From the NCBI GenBank assembly GCA_019323525.1, contig JAHWHD010000079.1:1-39834 (forward strand): a stretch of DNA of 39,834 nucleotides, read 5' to 3'. Shown here one piece after another: positions 6,944-15,870 of the stretch (position 1 is the stretch's first letter; every line of letters starts with the position of its first letter). Below the pieces are notes generated by a model. That model was not told the origin of the DNA. It saw only the letters and a list, made by a program, of their open reading frames with translations, and made no database searches. Made by a program: the position numbers and the translations under genes. Source of the DNA: Candidatus Woesearchaeota archaeon (GTDB lineage: Archaea > Nanobdellota > Nanobdellia > Woesearchaeales > JAHWHD01).

Positions 6944-8761
6944 TTATTCAACCTCCACAAGTTCAACCTTTTCATTATGCTTCAAAGCACTGAACAAGAC
7001 ATTTCCTATCTTGCTCCTCTTAATCTTGATCACCGCTTTTTTACCAGCCTTTGCGGTTAGCAAAAACTCATCGTTCACGTAAATATCTATATCCCTGTCC
7101 CTAAACCTCTGGTCAAGGTAAAGATTCAATGACTTGCCTGCAAATCCAAAATCAAAATCGAGAGACCTCCTTTTTTTCTTGAACTCTGATTTCAATGCCT
7201 GGACATCAACATGCATTCCAAGATTTTTTTCAATCTTTTCAATATTCTTCCCCTGTTTTCCTATCACAGCAGCAATATCTTTCTCAGGAACATAGACTAT
7301 ACACCTATCATTAGAGATAACATCTACTTTGACATCTTCAGAATATTTTACGAAATGTTTCTTGATAGAAGGCTTTGCAAGGTTCAAAGCGCCTGAAACC
7401 TCTGTACCTACAACAGGCATAACCACTGTCTGCTCTCCATAAGTGTAAATCTCAAACTCGGGCTTGTTCGTCTGGAAATCTGTGACAACAACAACAGGCC
7501 GTGCAAGGTCTGCCTCAGTCATCCCGCTAGGCACTTTTACAGTGATTGCCAGGTTAAGAATCTTGTCAACAGTTCCGTTTTTGATAAAGATGACAGTATC
7601 TATCACCTGCGGAATTATTCCCATCTCGATCCTGCCGATAAACCTCTGTATTGAATCAACAGGATTTGTTCCATGGACTACACCGACCATGCCCACTCCT
7701 GCAAGCCTCATATCAGCAAACAGCTTAAAATCTGAAGTGTTCCTCATCTCATCATAAAAAGTATAATCAGGCCTTGTAAGTAAAAGTATGTCATGTATCT
7801 CAGCTGCTGAACCTCTTGCAATTGCATACTGCGTTATTAGATCAGAAACCTGAAGGTCTCGCGGAGCTTCTACAGTTTTCACGATCTTGTTAAGCGAAGC
7901 ATAAAACTCTGCTAAAGCAGATGCAAAGGTGCTCTTGCCCATCCCTGGAGAACCAGCTATCAGTATTCCCTCTGCCTGCTCCTTTATCCTGGTCATAAGT
8001 TTTTCATCCAATTTGTAATCAGCAAGTTTCATCGACTTGACTGGCCTGACAGCAGTTATCTCCCAGACATCTGCAAGCGGAGGCTTCGCAATGACGATTC
8101 TATAGTTTCCTAGCTGGACAATAGTCGAACCTTTCCTCTCGATCTCAATAAAACCATCAGGGTTTAGACCGGCAGCTTCAACGATCTCGTTCGCGAATTC
8201 CTTGATCTCATCTTGAGTTAGTGATTTCTTTGTAACTTCGACAAACTCCCAGTTGCCAGGCACTCCTTTCTTTGCAACCACATTCATGTTCTCTTTGATA
8301 TGAACGCTCATCGTGGTATTATCAAAATAACTTTCAACAACTAGCATCTTTGCTTTCCTTGGCTCGAACTCAACAAGCACGACATCAATACCTTTTGATT
8401 CAGCAACCAGAGCCTGAACCTTGTCAGCAGTCATAAGAGTTGCTTTCTCCTGGAAAGCAAGACCGCGTATCATTGCGTCTATCGCGCCTGCCTTTGCATA
8501 CGTAATCTCAAACTCTTTAGGACGTGCACCGACATATTCTATTGTAAACTTCAGCTTTTTAGAAAGTTGTCTTAACCTCTTGATCTCCTCGAGTCCGATG
8601 TACCCGATTTCCCTGTTTCGATTTGCCTGATTCTCCAGTTCAGAAAGAACTGCCTCATGGATAAAAATCTTTTTTGGCGTTATCTCTTTGCTCTCCAATT
8701 TTTTTGAGACCAGCGCTTCGATTATAACTGACGTATCCGGAACAAGAGTTTCAATTTTCAT
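6944..8761 (-). CDS. PIN domain-ATPase-KH protein (COG1855 type)
   Basis: 605 aa. An N-terminal PIN nuclease fold (VPDTSVIIEAL with Asp9, later DAMIRGLA and MTADKV) is followed by a PilT/VirB11-like ATPase with Walker A GSPGMGKST at about residue 270 and DYTFYDEMRNTSDF as the Walker B/Asp-box area, then a KH domain (VIGKQGKNIEKIEK) near residues 490-520. This layout is conserved in archaea as a predicted RNA-processing or quality-control ATPase with no settled function. A TATA box 26 nt upstream of the ATG indicates a leaderless mRNA. Confidence 0.93.
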   Translation of the reverse strand: MKIETLVPDTSVIIEALVSKKLESKEITPKKIFIHEAVLSELENQANRNREIGYIGLEEIKRLRQLSKKLKFTIEYVGARPKEFEITYAKAGAIDAMIRGLAFQEKATLMTADKVQALVAESKGIDVVLVEFEPRKAKMLVVESYFDNTTMSVHIKENMNVVAKKGVPGNWEFVEVTKKSLTQDEIKEFANEIVEAAGLNPDGFIEIERKGSTIVQLGNYRIVIAKPPLADVWEITAVRPVKSMKLADYKLDEKLMTRIKEQAEGILIAGSPGMGKSTFASALAEFYASLNKIVKTVEAPRDLQVSDLITQYAIARGSAAEIHDILLLTRPDYTFYDEMRNTSDFKLFADMRLAGVGMVGVVHGTNPVDSIQRFIGRIEMGIIPQVIDTVIFIKNGTVDKILNLAITVKVPSGMTEADLARPVVVVTDFQTNKPEFEIYTYGEQTVVMPVVGTEVSGALNLAKPSIKKHFVKYSEDVKVDVISNDRCIVYVPEKDIAAVIGKQGKNIEKIEKNLGMHVDVQALKSEFKKKRRSLDFDFGFAGKSLNLYLDQRFRDRDIDIYVNDEFLLTAKAGKKAVIKIKRSKIGNVLFSALKHNEKVELVEVE

Positions 8762-8782
8762 TTTATTGATTACAGTTCAGGG

Positions 8783-8791
8783 ATTTATAAA
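8783..8791 (-). promoter_or_regulatory. TATA box of the PIN-ATPase gene
   Basis: TTTATAAAT on the minus strand, centred 26 nt before the ATG at 8761, so transcription and translation start nearly together. Confidence 0.65.
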
Positions 8792-9024
8792 GATTTTGTA
8801 TTTTTCAGGATAAGAATGGGATTTTAATCTTATCGACGAGAAAAACCAAGAAGGTGAACAAAGATAATAACTCGCAAAATAAAATAAAGAAAAATCAATA
8901 AAAAATTTAAAGTTTTACCGTCGAGAATCTTTCGAGAGAAAAAAACCGAAACATTTTTAAATAATAACTACCAAAATAATATATAATTGTGTTTACGGCA
9001 CAAAAAACAAGAGGTGAAATGCCG

Positions 9025-9204
9025 ATGGCAGCAAAAAAGAAAAAAGTTGTTAAAAAGAAAAAGGCTGTGAAGAAGAAAGCAGTTAAGAAAAAAGCTAAAA
9101 AGAAAGCAGTGAAGAAGAAAGCTGTTAAGAAAAAAGCTAAGAAGAAAACTGTTAAAAAGAAAGCAGTTAAGAAAACAGCCAAAAAAAGAAGAAAAAGAAA
9201 ATAG
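9025..9204 (+). CDS. Lys/Ala-rich basic protein, histone H1 tail-like
   Basis: 59 aa, almost entirely Lys, Ala and Val in repeats such as KKKAVKKKAK, ending in RRKRK. GAGGTG at 9011-9016 is 8 nt before the ATG at 9025 and only 2 nt before the ATG at 9019, so MAAKKKK is preferred. Such a chain is expected to be disordered and to bind DNA or RNA; a role in chromatin is inference. Long T runs follow the stop. The antisense frame reads as a Phe/Leu repeat and is an artefact. Confidence 0.75.
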   Translation: MAAKKKKVVKKKKAVKKKAVKKKAKKKAVKKKAVKKKAKKKTVKKKAVKKTAKKRRKRK

Positions 9205-9208
9205 GTTC

Positions 9209-9223
9209 TTTTTTATTTTTTTT
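9209..9223 (+). terminator. Poly-T terminator candidate
   Basis: T6-A-T8 right after the Lys-rich gene; it overlaps the 3' end of the convergent transglutaminase gene. Confidence 0.45.
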
Positions 9224-11207
9224 ATTTAATCATTTTTTCTATCCATACTGAAACTTTATTGAAGAACACTTTGACTTTCTGTCCGAATGTAAGATCCTCA
9301 AGCAGGACTATAAAACTCTTCTCTTTCTGGAACTTTCTTCCGAACTTATCCTCGTAAAAAACCTTTACCTTGAAAATGTTCTCTCCTTCGACAAGTTCAT
9401 TGCCCAGAAGTTTGATCTCAAAAATCTTATCAGTATCCAGTGCTTCGAAGTGCCATTGGTTCTCAATACCGTTCTTGTCAAGGACAACAACCACATTTGC
9501 AGGCACGCTCAAAGAATCTTGTTTTAATGAAAAGTTCACAAAAAACATCTGGTCATAATCAACTCTCTCAGGAAAAAGAACATCGATTAGCAAGTCAGGC
9601 TTGTCAAATACAGCAACATCAAAAGTAGCGGCCTTTGAAAGAAGATCATTCTCTAAGGTTGCAGTAAAAGTCTGTTCACCCAGAACTGTCAGCAGTATTT
9701 GATGGTCAAGGGAAACTGACCTTGTGATTCCCAGGTCAAATATCTCGCACCTCTCTGCTGCGCAGAACTCGATATCTGAAAGCAAGACATTACCTGTGTT
9801 AGTTGCAATGCAGTTTACGTTCGCGAGCTCGTTAACAAAATACTCATTCTTTTCAAAGACACACTGGAAATCCACTGAAGCAGAATACTCCTTCTCAGCC
9901 TCTGAGGTCTTCTGGTCATAATAATTCTTAACATCACCATAATCATAAACTCTGTCGCGCACAGTAGACTTGAAGTCAAGCTCTGCTGTTGAATTTCTTG
10001 TAGAATAGACTGCAAACGGAAAAGTATAGATGTAATTCCTGTCAAGGTTATCTGAAAGTTTTACAATCCAGAGCAATAGCCTCTCCTCGTTCGGCCTCAA
10101 AAGAATCTGTTGAAACCTTTCGCTGACAATCTCCACTTCAGAAGACTTGCTTAAACCAAGCTCAGTCGCTACATAGAAATCATTAGGATTCTCAACCCGC
10201 GCCTCGATCAGATTGTAAGAGCCAAACCCAACCTCATCGTACAAAGGCTGAGCTCTTAGCGAGATAAATGCAGGCATCACGCCGGTGCTTGATTCAAGCC
10301 CTGTCTCGATGTTGAGTGTTTCTGTCTGGATATTGAAATCATGCCCGCGCCATTCATAGTAAGTTGCAGCTTTATCAGAATCCTGCGATTCCTGGAGTAT
10401 GACGTGTGTAGGATCTACATACCCAAACTCACCATATGTAGGGTCAAAAGGCACCCAGCCATAATTTGGAAAATACACCTCTGCCCAGCCGTGCGCACCC
10501 CATGCCTCAGGAAACTCAGGCGCATCAGTATAAGCAATCCCTGATATAAACCTTGCAGGTATCCCTAATGACCTGCACATAGCGATGAAAAGATTAGTAA
10601 GCTCATCACAGACGCCAAGCCTTGTCTTAAGCACCCAGCTTGCAGGCTGTGAGACCTCTGCAGTCAATGTCCCAAGGTCGTATTTGATATTGTTCTTTGT
10701 CCATTTCGCGAGCTCAAAAACTACCTCATAAAGGTCGTCCTTTCCTGCAGCAAGGCTCGAAGAAAGCTCGACAATCTCTGGAGTGATATCTATATGCTCA
10801 CTCTCTTCAAGGTATTGTCTTACATCGCTATCAACACTCTTGATCGGAAACGCAATCTTGTCATTGATCTTACGGATATTGTTCTTTGTCCTTATCCTTG
10901 TCTGCACCTTAAAATCAAGCACATCTTCAGCAGGATCGTCCCATCTGAAAACATAACTTCCGTCTTCCTCATAAGCCATTGGTTCGATATCTCTGCTAAG
11001 CACGTCCTGGTCGATCCTGTCCTTTGGGACAAAAGTAACATTGGCTATTATATAATCTATATTTGCCCCCGGCTGTCTAAGTATTTTTATGCTTGAATCA
11101 ACCCCAGAATTAATGATAAGCTCTTTTGCATTGTAATACCAGTCCTGCTGTGCTGAAACTATAGAAATAGATAATAATAGTAATAGCAAAACAATTATGC
11201 GCCTCAT
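9222..11207 (-). CDS. Exported transglutaminase-like protein
   Basis: 661 aa from MRRIIVLLLL. A signal peptide (residues 1-19, VSA^QQ) precedes an extracytoplasmic chain. The transglutaminase core has Cys200 (LGVCDELTN), His239 (GAHGWAEVYF) and Asp255 (VPFDPTYG). The region after about 300 is predicted beta-rich and immunoglobulin-like, with paired Cys (NCIATN, FCAAERCEIF) that could form disulfides. The C-terminus ends in a basic/hydrophobic segment without a clear membrane anchor. The family covers proteases and cross-linking enzymes; substrate unknown. Start chosen because a TATA box lies 27 nt upstream. An upstream in-frame ATG is before that promoter. Confidence 0.85.
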   Translation of the reverse strand: MRRIIVLLLLLLSISIVSAQQDWYYNAKELIINSGVDSSIKILRQPGANIDYIIANVTFVPKDRIDQDVLSRDIEPMAYEEDGSYVFRWDDPAEDVLDFKVQTRIRTKNNIRKINDKIAFPIKSVDSDVRQYLEESEHIDITPEIVELSSSLAAGKDDLYEVVFELAKWTKNNIKYDLGTLTAEVSQPASWVLKTRLGVCDELTNLFIAMCRSLGIPARFISGIAYTDAPEFPEAWGAHGWAEVYFPNYGWVPFDPTYGEFGYVDPTHVILQESQDSDKAATYYEWRGHDFNIQTETLNIETGLESSTGVMPAFISLRAQPLYDEVGFGSYNLIEARVENPNDFYVATELGLSKSSEVEIVSERFQQILLRPNEERLLLWIVKLSDNLDRNYIYTFPFAVYSTRNSTAELDFKSTVRDRVYDYGDVKNYYDQKTSEAEKEYSASVDFQCVFEKNEYFVNELANVNCIATNTGNVLLSDIEFCAAERCEIFDLGITRSVSLDHQILLTVLGEQTFTATLENDLLSKAATFDVAVFDKPDLLIDVLFPERVDYDQMFFVNFSLKQDSLSVPANVVVVLDKNGIENQWHFEALDTDKIFEIKLLGNELVEGENIFKVKVFYEDKFGRKFQKEKSFIVLLEDLTFGQKVKVFFNKVSVWIEKMIK

Positions 11208-11228
11208 AAATTTTAAAAAAAGAAATGA

Positions 11229-11238
11229 GTATATAAAT
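11229..11238 (-). promoter_or_regulatory. TATA box of the transglutaminase gene
   Basis: ATTTATATAC on the minus strand, centred 27 nt before the ATG at 11207. Confidence 0.6.
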
Positions 11239-11257
11239 CTAATTGTAAAAACTAAAC

Positions 11258-11267
11258 TTTTAAATAT
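11258..11267 (+). promoter_or_regulatory. TATA box of the lspA operon
   Basis: TTTTAAATAT centred 27 nt before the ATG at 11289. It lies back to back with the transglutaminase TATA box, 19 nt away, so the two promoters may affect each other. Confidence 0.6.
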
Positions 11268-11288
11268 TAACAATTCTTAAATTCATAT

Positions 11289-12026
11289 ATGGCACTTCCA
11301 ATGATTTTATGGATTGTGATATTTGTTGTAGCCATTGCTCTAGGATTCTGGCTTCTAAAAAAGATTGTTAAGATAATGTTTGCTATCGGATTGATAATAT
11401 TAGTTATTATCCTTGTGCTTGGTTTCTATGTATACAGCGACAGTCTGGACATTAAAGAAAACATTGTCACTACAGATAGCCTTTTCCTGCTCAAAAACAA
11501 CAATATCGAGACTGGCTTTAGGGCCAGGTTCTCTGACAAGTATACTAAAGGCGAACCAGACATAGTTAGCGAAGAAGAACTCGCCAAGATCAACATACTT
11601 TATTCTGAGAATGATTTAACAGCCATTAAAAGTGACAACTACAAAATATTCATTTATAATGAAGGTGTTTTCGATGATATTGACAATATAGAGTTCAGTG
11701 ACTGGACCCTGGACAAAGACTTCATGCTTGATACAATAAACTCAGAGAACCCTATGGAGATGCTAGCTGCTGAACTGAAGATACCTCGGACCATGTTAGC
11801 AGAGCAGTTAGAAGATGATAACAATGTAAGGGGTGTACTGTTCATGCAGTTGTTCAATGCAAAGCTCGAGAAAGACGGTCCTCTTTACCTTATTACTGAG
11901 TTCAAGAAAAAGAACATAGTAATATATCCTGAGACTGCAGTGTTCAAGGCTGCAAAGATATTTCCTGTAAAATATTTTGACAGGTTTTTAGAAAAAATAA
12001 GAGGAGATGAGAATGGGAGTGTTTGA
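11289..12026 (+). CDS. Membrane-anchored protein, unknown function
   Basis: 245 aa. Two closely spaced hydrophobic segments (about residues 4-22 and 28-49) form an N-terminal anchor; the remaining 195 residues are acidic and soluble, probably outside the membrane. No known motif recognised. First gene of a tightly overlapping operon: its 3' end overlaps the next gene by 14 nt, and lspA is third. Confidence 0.8.
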   Translation: MALPMILWIVIFVVAIALGFWLLKKIVKIMFAIGLIILVIILVLGFYVYSDSLDIKENIVTTDSLFLLKNNNIETGFRARFSDKYTKGEPDIVSEEELAKINILYSENDLTAIKSDNYKIFIYNEGVFDDIDNIEFSDWTLDKDFMLDTINSENPMEMLAAELKIPRTMLAEQLEDDNNVRGVLFMQLFNAKLEKDGPLYLITEFKKKNIVIYPETAVFKAAKIFPVKYFDRFLEKIRGDENGSV

Positions 12027-12330
12027 TTTTTTAAAGAAAAAGAAAGAAGAGTTTCCAAGTTTCCAGGAACCGACGATTCCAGGCGAGCACGATATAGGCC
12101 TGCCACCTGAAAGACCAGCAGAACTTCCAGGAAGACCAATGGAGATGCCGTCAATGACACCAACACCTAGTTTCGAAAGAAGGGAAGAAGGCACGCTTAT
12201 CAACAAAGACCTTGAAGTCATATCCGCAAAACTCGATGCTCTTAAGGCAACTCTTGAGGCGATAAACCAAAGGCTCACTAACATTGAAAGGATTGCTGCT
12301 GGTGAAGAAAAGCATGAAAGATATTTCTAG
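12013..12330 (+). CDS. Small coiled-coil protein
   Basis: 105 aa from MGVFDFLKKKKEE; GAGGAG at 12001-12006 is 6 nt before this ATG, better than the ATG at 12007. A Pro/Glu-rich middle (IPGEHDIGLPPERPAE) is followed by a coiled coil at about 65-95 (LEVISAKLDALKATLEAI, then NQRLTNIERI). Function unknown. Overlaps its upstream neighbour by 14 nt and lspA by 17 nt. Confidence 0.75.
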   Translation: MGVFDFLKKKKEEFPSFQEPTIPGEHDIGLPPERPAELPGRPMEMPSMTPTPSFERREEGTLINKDLEVISAKLDALKATLEAINQRLTNIERIAAGEEKHERYF

Positions 12331-12712
12331 ATATTTTATTTTTATTGCAGCAACAGTATTCATTGCTGACCAGGTGTCTAAGTACTTTGTAAGAGTCTCT
12401 GGAAACTTTACCAAGAACTACGGCGCAGGGTTTGGGATATTACAGAACCAGACAACCCTGTTAATAATAACCTCTATCGCAATCCTGGTATTGCTACTAT
12501 TATATTATAAACAGATTCCAAAGAAGTACTCGTACCAGACATTTACAGCGTTTATTCTTGGAGGATTGCTGGGCAACCTTAGCGACAGGATGTTCCTGGG
12601 ATTTGTTACTGACTTTATCAATTTAAAGGTCTGGCCCTCATTCAATATCGCTGACGCATGTATCTCTGCCGGAGTCATCGGGCTGATTATCTGGATGTTC
12701 AAGGAGAAATAG
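12314..12712 (+). CDS. lspA: Prolipoprotein signal peptidase (signal peptidase II)
   Basis: 132 aa from MKDISRYF. Four membrane helices. Family motifs: ADQVSK (Asp19), NYGAGFGI (Asn35), GGLLGNLSDR (Asn88, Asp91), and the two catalytic Asp as VTDFI (Asp100) and NIADA (Asp114). The enzyme cleaves the signal peptide before the lipid-modified Cys of lipoproteins. Rather short but complete. The frame extends 30 nt upstream, into the preceding gene; GGTGA about 9 nt before the chosen ATG supports it. LspA is a bacterial enzyme seldom found in archaea; Lgt, the preceding pathway step, is encoded at 25708. Confidence 0.92.
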   Translation: MKDISRYFIFIAATVFIADQVSKYFVRVSGNFTKNYGAGFGILQNQTTLLIITSIAILVLLLLYYKQIPKKYSYQTFTAFILGGLLGNLSDRMFLGFVTDFINLKVWPSFNIADACISAGVIGLIIWMFKEK

Positions 12713-12713
12713 G

Positions 12714-12722
12714 TTTTTATAT
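12714..12722 (+). promoter_or_regulatory. TATA box of the 12743 gene
   Basis: TTTTTATAT centred 25 nt before the ATG, starting 2 nt after the lspA stop. Confidence 0.55.
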
Positions 12723-12742
12723 CTCCAATCTTTACCGCATAT

Positions 12743-13021
12743 ATGGCAGTTATTCACGTTCTCCAGGACGCTTTAGACCAGATACTAGAGAAAATAGACC
12801 CGATGTACCATTCTCATAAATACTTTAGATGGGAGATGGACAGCGATATTGGAGAAGAGATATGTGCAAATGGCAGGTTAAGAGGCGTGTGCATGTGGAA
12901 AGGCGACCCTACCGAAGTCTATAGTTATGAAGGCGAGATCATCATTATTACTCGATTCCTATACGCAAGTTCAACTCTTAGAAAAGAATACTTCAAGAGA
13001 AGAAAAATAATAAAAATATAA
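12743..13021 (+). CDS. Hypothetical protein, 92 aa
   Basis: Not recognised. A leaderless start is supported by the TATA box 25 nt upstream. The product is soluble, with a helical N-terminus (VLQDALDQILEKI) and a beta-rich centre (RGVCMWKGDPTEVYSYEGEI), ending in a basic tail KRRKIIKI. Its 3' end is 8 bases from the convergent gene at 13030. Confidence 0.65.
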   Translation: MAVIHVLQDALDQILEKIDPMYHSHKYFRWEMDSDIGEEICANGRLRGVCMWKGDPTEVYSYEGEIIIITRFLYASSTLRKEYFKRRKIIKI

Positions 13022-13029
13022 AAACAAAA

Positions 13030-13620
13030 CTATTTCAAACAATCATGCTTCTTATAACCCTGCTTTTTGGCTTCTTTGTCATCATCAAACCATACTCTGT
13101 TTGCTTTCTTGATTCTCTTCGCCCAGTCACATTTCGGTGCATGGTATGTTGTTCCTGTCTTGCTAGCTAAGTATTTACCTGGCTCGTTTGTCTTGATTAC
13201 AACCGAATGCTCTGGCAGTATCTCTTCAACTTCAGGCTGCTCCGGTAGCTCTGGAACATCAACCTCGTCTTCTTCTTCATCCTCTCCTGCCACAACCTTC
13301 AGCACAGTTAGGCCAAATGATACCAATGACACTATGACTAGCAGCACAAACCACACGAAATGCACTTTATGGACAAAGTACACCCAAAATATCTCAATTA
13401 TAGTCAACAGCACGATGAAAAGCATTGCTGACCACGCATTCTTGCTGCTCTTGTACACTCCGAACAAGGATATGGCAGCAAACAACATCAATACAAACAA
13501 TATAGCTAGATGCTTGATCTCCTGGCTACCTGACAGGTTCATCACCATCCTGCCCAGACCAAGGAACATAATTATAAGAAGAACATCCATAAAAACAGTG
13601 AAAAATACGTCTCTTTTCAT
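13030..13620 (-). CDS. Four-TM protein with C-terminal Ada-type metal-binding-like domain
   Basis: 196 aa. Four membrane helices (about residues 5-25, 38-55, 62-82, 86-108), an acidic linker (GEDEEEDEVD) and a small C-terminal domain: YLASKTGTTYHAPKCDWAKR, then KKANRVWFDDDKEAKKQGYK and HDCL. The pattern (aromatic-His-x3-Cys, then F-x-D-x2-EA-x3-GY-x3-Cys) resembles the Ada Zn-binding family also found at the ends of bacterial surface nucleases. GGGGTGG precedes the ATG. Function unknown. Confidence 0.75.
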   Translation of the reverse strand: MKRDVFFTVFMDVLLIIMFLGLGRMVMNLSGSQEIKHLAILFVLMLFAAISLFGVYKSSKNAWSAMLFIVLLTIIEIFWVYFVHKVHFVWFVLLVIVSLVSFGLTVLKVVAGEDEEEDEVDVPELPEQPEVEEILPEHSVVIKTNEPGKYLASKTGTTYHAPKCDWAKRIKKANRVWFDDDKEAKKQGYKKHDCLK

Positions 13621-13709
13621 GTAACCACCCCACTACAGCCTGAATCCACCTAGTATATAAGAATTTCTATCTTTGAGTAGTAATTAGTATAAAATATATA
13701 TCAGAAAAA

Positions 13710-14054
13710 CTAAAACTCTTCAACGTCTTCAAGAAGCTTTAACATGCCTCTATTTTTAAGGAAATCAACCTGAGAAGGCCTATACTTGTAAACTATATCT
13801 CCTTTATCATCGCCGCCAAGCTCCCATGGCTCAACAATAACTATATTGCCCTCTCTGACCCACAACTTTCTCTGTAATCTTCCAGGTATCCTGCAGACTC
13901 TTACTTTACCGTCCAGGCACCTAACATACATCCTCGAACCTCCAAGACGTTTCTCAACAACACCAAGTACCTCTCTACCTTTAGGTAACTTAGTACGTTT
14001 AATCTCCTGTTCTATCCGTTCCTGCCTTGCCAGTTCTTCCTTTTTCCTGCTCAT
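13710..14054 (-). CDS. eif1a: Translation initiation factor aIF1A
   Basis: 114 aa. S1-like OB fold with the signature GREVLGVVEKRLGGSRMYVR and CLDGKVRVCRIPGRLQRKLW, then VREGNIVIVEPWEL. Basic N-terminal tail. It binds the 30S A site and promotes scanning and initiator tRNA placement. A TATA box 27 nt upstream implies a leaderless mRNA. Divergent from the HAD gene at 14148. Confidence 0.95.
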   Translation of the reverse strand: MSRKKEELARQERIEQEIKRTKLPKGREVLGVVEKRLGGSRMYVRCLDGKVRVCRIPGRLQRKLWVREGNIVIVEPWELGGDDKGDIVYKYRPSQVDFLKNRGMLKLLEDVEEF

Positions 14055-14076
14055 GGATTAGGAATACTTTAGGTGT

Positions 14077-14085
14077 ATTTATAAA
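14077..14085 (-). promoter_or_regulatory. TATA box of aIF1A
   Basis: Minus-strand TTTATAAAT centred 27 nt before the ATG at 14054. Confidence 0.6.
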
Positions 14086-14114
14086 GATTGTGGTAAGGGT
14101 TGTGGTAGAAAAAG

Positions 14115-14123
14115 TTTTATAAG
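14115..14123 (+). promoter_or_regulatory. TATA box of the 14148 HAD gene
   Basis: TTTTATAAG centred 29 nt before the ATG. Confidence 0.5.
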
Positions 14124-14147
14124 AGTTGAATAAAGAAAAAAAACAAA

Positions 14148-14855
14148 ATGGCTGAAAAACCTGTTTATCTTCTCGGAGACTGGGACGACACATTTCATAA
14201 AAATAATCTCAACTATTTTGTGCAGACGTATCTAACCTGCTTAACATTCGGCATCAAGATCAATGTGAGAAACATTATAAGATGCAAGACCATGTCAAAC
14301 CTCATCAAAGAGCTGGGCATCGACTATGATGAGTTCCATAAAAGGTTTGGAAGATTCGACAGAAGAGGAACACCTGAGCAGGCCAAAGAACTTTATGAAG
14401 AAGGCAGACTTAGGGTATTCAATGATACCTATAGGTTCTTCCACGACCTAAACGCATTACAGACGCATTTTGGAAGAAGAATCAAGCTTGGGATAATCAG
14501 CGATAACCATAACGCGAGGAACACTATAGAAGCTCTCGGCTTATCACACAAACCTGATGCTTACAGGGCATGGCATCCAAGAATGCCAAGACAATGGAGA
14601 AAACCGCACACCCCGCTTGCAAAATTAACATTACATGACATGGGATACTTCCAGGAGAGAGGTCCGGTCATCTTGATGGGAGACAGCCCTAATGATCTTC
14701 TACTTGGAAGAAACCTTGAAAAAGAACTTGACACAAGAGTACAGGTTATACAGATGCGGCGCTGGGGTCCAAGGTACAGGACAGCTGACAAAATCGTCGG
14801 AAGCCTGGACGAGTCGATAGACGCGTTATACCACCTCATCACAGGAAAGTTATAG
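14148..14855 (+). CDS. HAD-superfamily hydrolase
   Basis: 235 aa. Motif I is LLGDWDDTFH (Asp11 nucleophile, Asp13 acid/base), motif II LGIISDN, a Lys of motif III in WRKPHTPL, and motif IV VILMGDSPNDLLLG. The helical cap lies between motifs I and II. Probably a phosphatase; substrate not inferable. The downstream gene, sppA, has its own promoter. Confidence 0.88.
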   Translation: MAEKPVYLLGDWDDTFHKNNLNYFVQTYLTCLTFGIKINVRNIIRCKTMSNLIKELGIDYDEFHKRFGRFDRRGTPEQAKELYEEGRLRVFNDTYRFFHDLNALQTHFGRRIKLGIISDNHNARNTIEALGLSHKPDAYRAWHPRMPRQWRKPHTPLAKLTLHDMGYFQERGPVILMGDSPNDLLLGRNLEKELDTRVQVIQMRRWGPRYRTADKIVGSLDESIDALYHLITGKL

Positions 14856-14878
14856 GAGTTCTAGTAATTCTAATAACA

Positions 14879-14887
14879 TTTATATAC
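14879..14887 (+). promoter_or_regulatory. TATA box of sppA
   Basis: TTTATATAC about 39 nt before the ATG, with a short leader containing GAGGTAAAC. Confidence 0.5.
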
Positions 14888-14921
14888 CATTAAACCAATA
14901 ACATTCTAAAAAGAGGTAAAC

Positions 14922-15842
14922 ATGCCAAAGAAAAAACCAGCTTCAGGCAGATGGATCATTCTTACAGTCGTTATTGTTATAGTTGCTCTGATAATTATCC
15001 TTTCTTCATTATCAAAGAACAACCTGGCTATTGGCGACAAGGTAGCTATCATCTATATCAACGGCCCCATTGCCGCTGGAAACGATATTGGCTTTCTGAG
15101 CCAGGAGGGGACCTCATCTAGCGAAGTGATTAGTTTCATTGAATCTGCCGAGAAAGATCCCAGCATAAAAGCTTTGATGTTCGAGATAAACTCGCCAGGC
15201 GGAACAGCAGTTGCATCAAAAGAGATAGCTGACAAGATAAAATCAGTGAAAAAGTACAAGATAGCTGTTATAAGAGAGGCAGGAGTTTCAGGCGCTTACT
15301 GGGTTGCAAGTGCATGCGACAAGATTGTTGCAAACGACTTGAGCATCGTAGGCTCGATAGGAGTTATTGGTTCATACCTTGAATTTTCAGGTTTCCTTGA
15401 CAGGTACAACATTACCTACCAAAGACTTGTCTCTGGAAAGTACAAGGACATCGGAAGCCCTTTCAAAAGCCTTACAGGCGAAGAAGAGCAAAAGCTTCAG
15501 TCGCAGCTAGACACAATACACGACTACTTTGTTGAGGAGGTTGCAGCCAACAGAAAAATTGACAGGCAAAAAGCTGCTGGGCTGGCGACAGGCGAGTTTT
15601 TCATTGGACTACAGGCACTTGACCTTGGCCTGGTAGATGTACTTGGAGACAAAGATACTGCAGAAGCAATACTTAAACAAGAACTGAACACCGCAAAAAT
15701 ACACTTCGTGGAATACAGGAGAAAACGTACAATCTTCGACATTATCTCCAGTGTAATGTCAGAGCAGAGCTACTTTCTTGGAAAAGGTATTGGTTCAGAA
15801 CTTCTCAACCTTAGGACAAATAATCTTGATATAAGAATATAA
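14922..15842 (+). CDS. sppA: Signal peptide peptidase SppA (peptidase S49)
   Basis: 306 aa, the short archaeal/Bacillus-like form. One N-terminal membrane anchor (about residues 12-30). The catalytic Ser lies in AGVSGAYWVASA and the general-base Lys in LVSGKYKDIGSPFKSLT, with ClpP-like core motifs INSPGGTAVASKEIAD and IVGSIGVIGSYLEF. It degrades released signal peptides and some membrane peptides. GAGGTAAAC sits just before the ATG. It fits functionally with LspA encoded 2 kb upstream. Confidence 0.95.
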   Translation: MPKKKPASGRWIILTVVIVIVALIIILSSLSKNNLAIGDKVAIIYINGPIAAGNDIGFLSQEGTSSSEVISFIESAEKDPSIKALMFEINSPGGTAVASKEIADKIKSVKKYKIAVIREAGVSGAYWVASACDKIVANDLSIVGSIGVIGSYLEFSGFLDRYNITYQRLVSGKYKDIGSPFKSLTGEEEQKLQSQLDTIHDYFVEEVAANRKIDRQKAAGLATGEFFIGLQALDLGLVDVLGDKDTAEAILKQELNTAKIHFVEYRRKRTIFDIISSVMSEQSYFLGKGIGSELLNLRTNNLDIRI

Positions 15843-15860
15843 AATAAAAAAAATAAAAAA
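15843..15860 (-). terminator. Poly-T terminator candidate
   Basis: T-rich run on the minus strand between two convergent genes, directly downstream of the small basic gene at 15871. Confidence 0.4.
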
Positions 15861-15870
15861 CTAGAAGAGT

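Noticed and set aside
8907..9182. Minus-strand ORF rich in Phe and Leu
   Set aside because: It is the antisense of the Lys-codon repeats of the basic protein gene.
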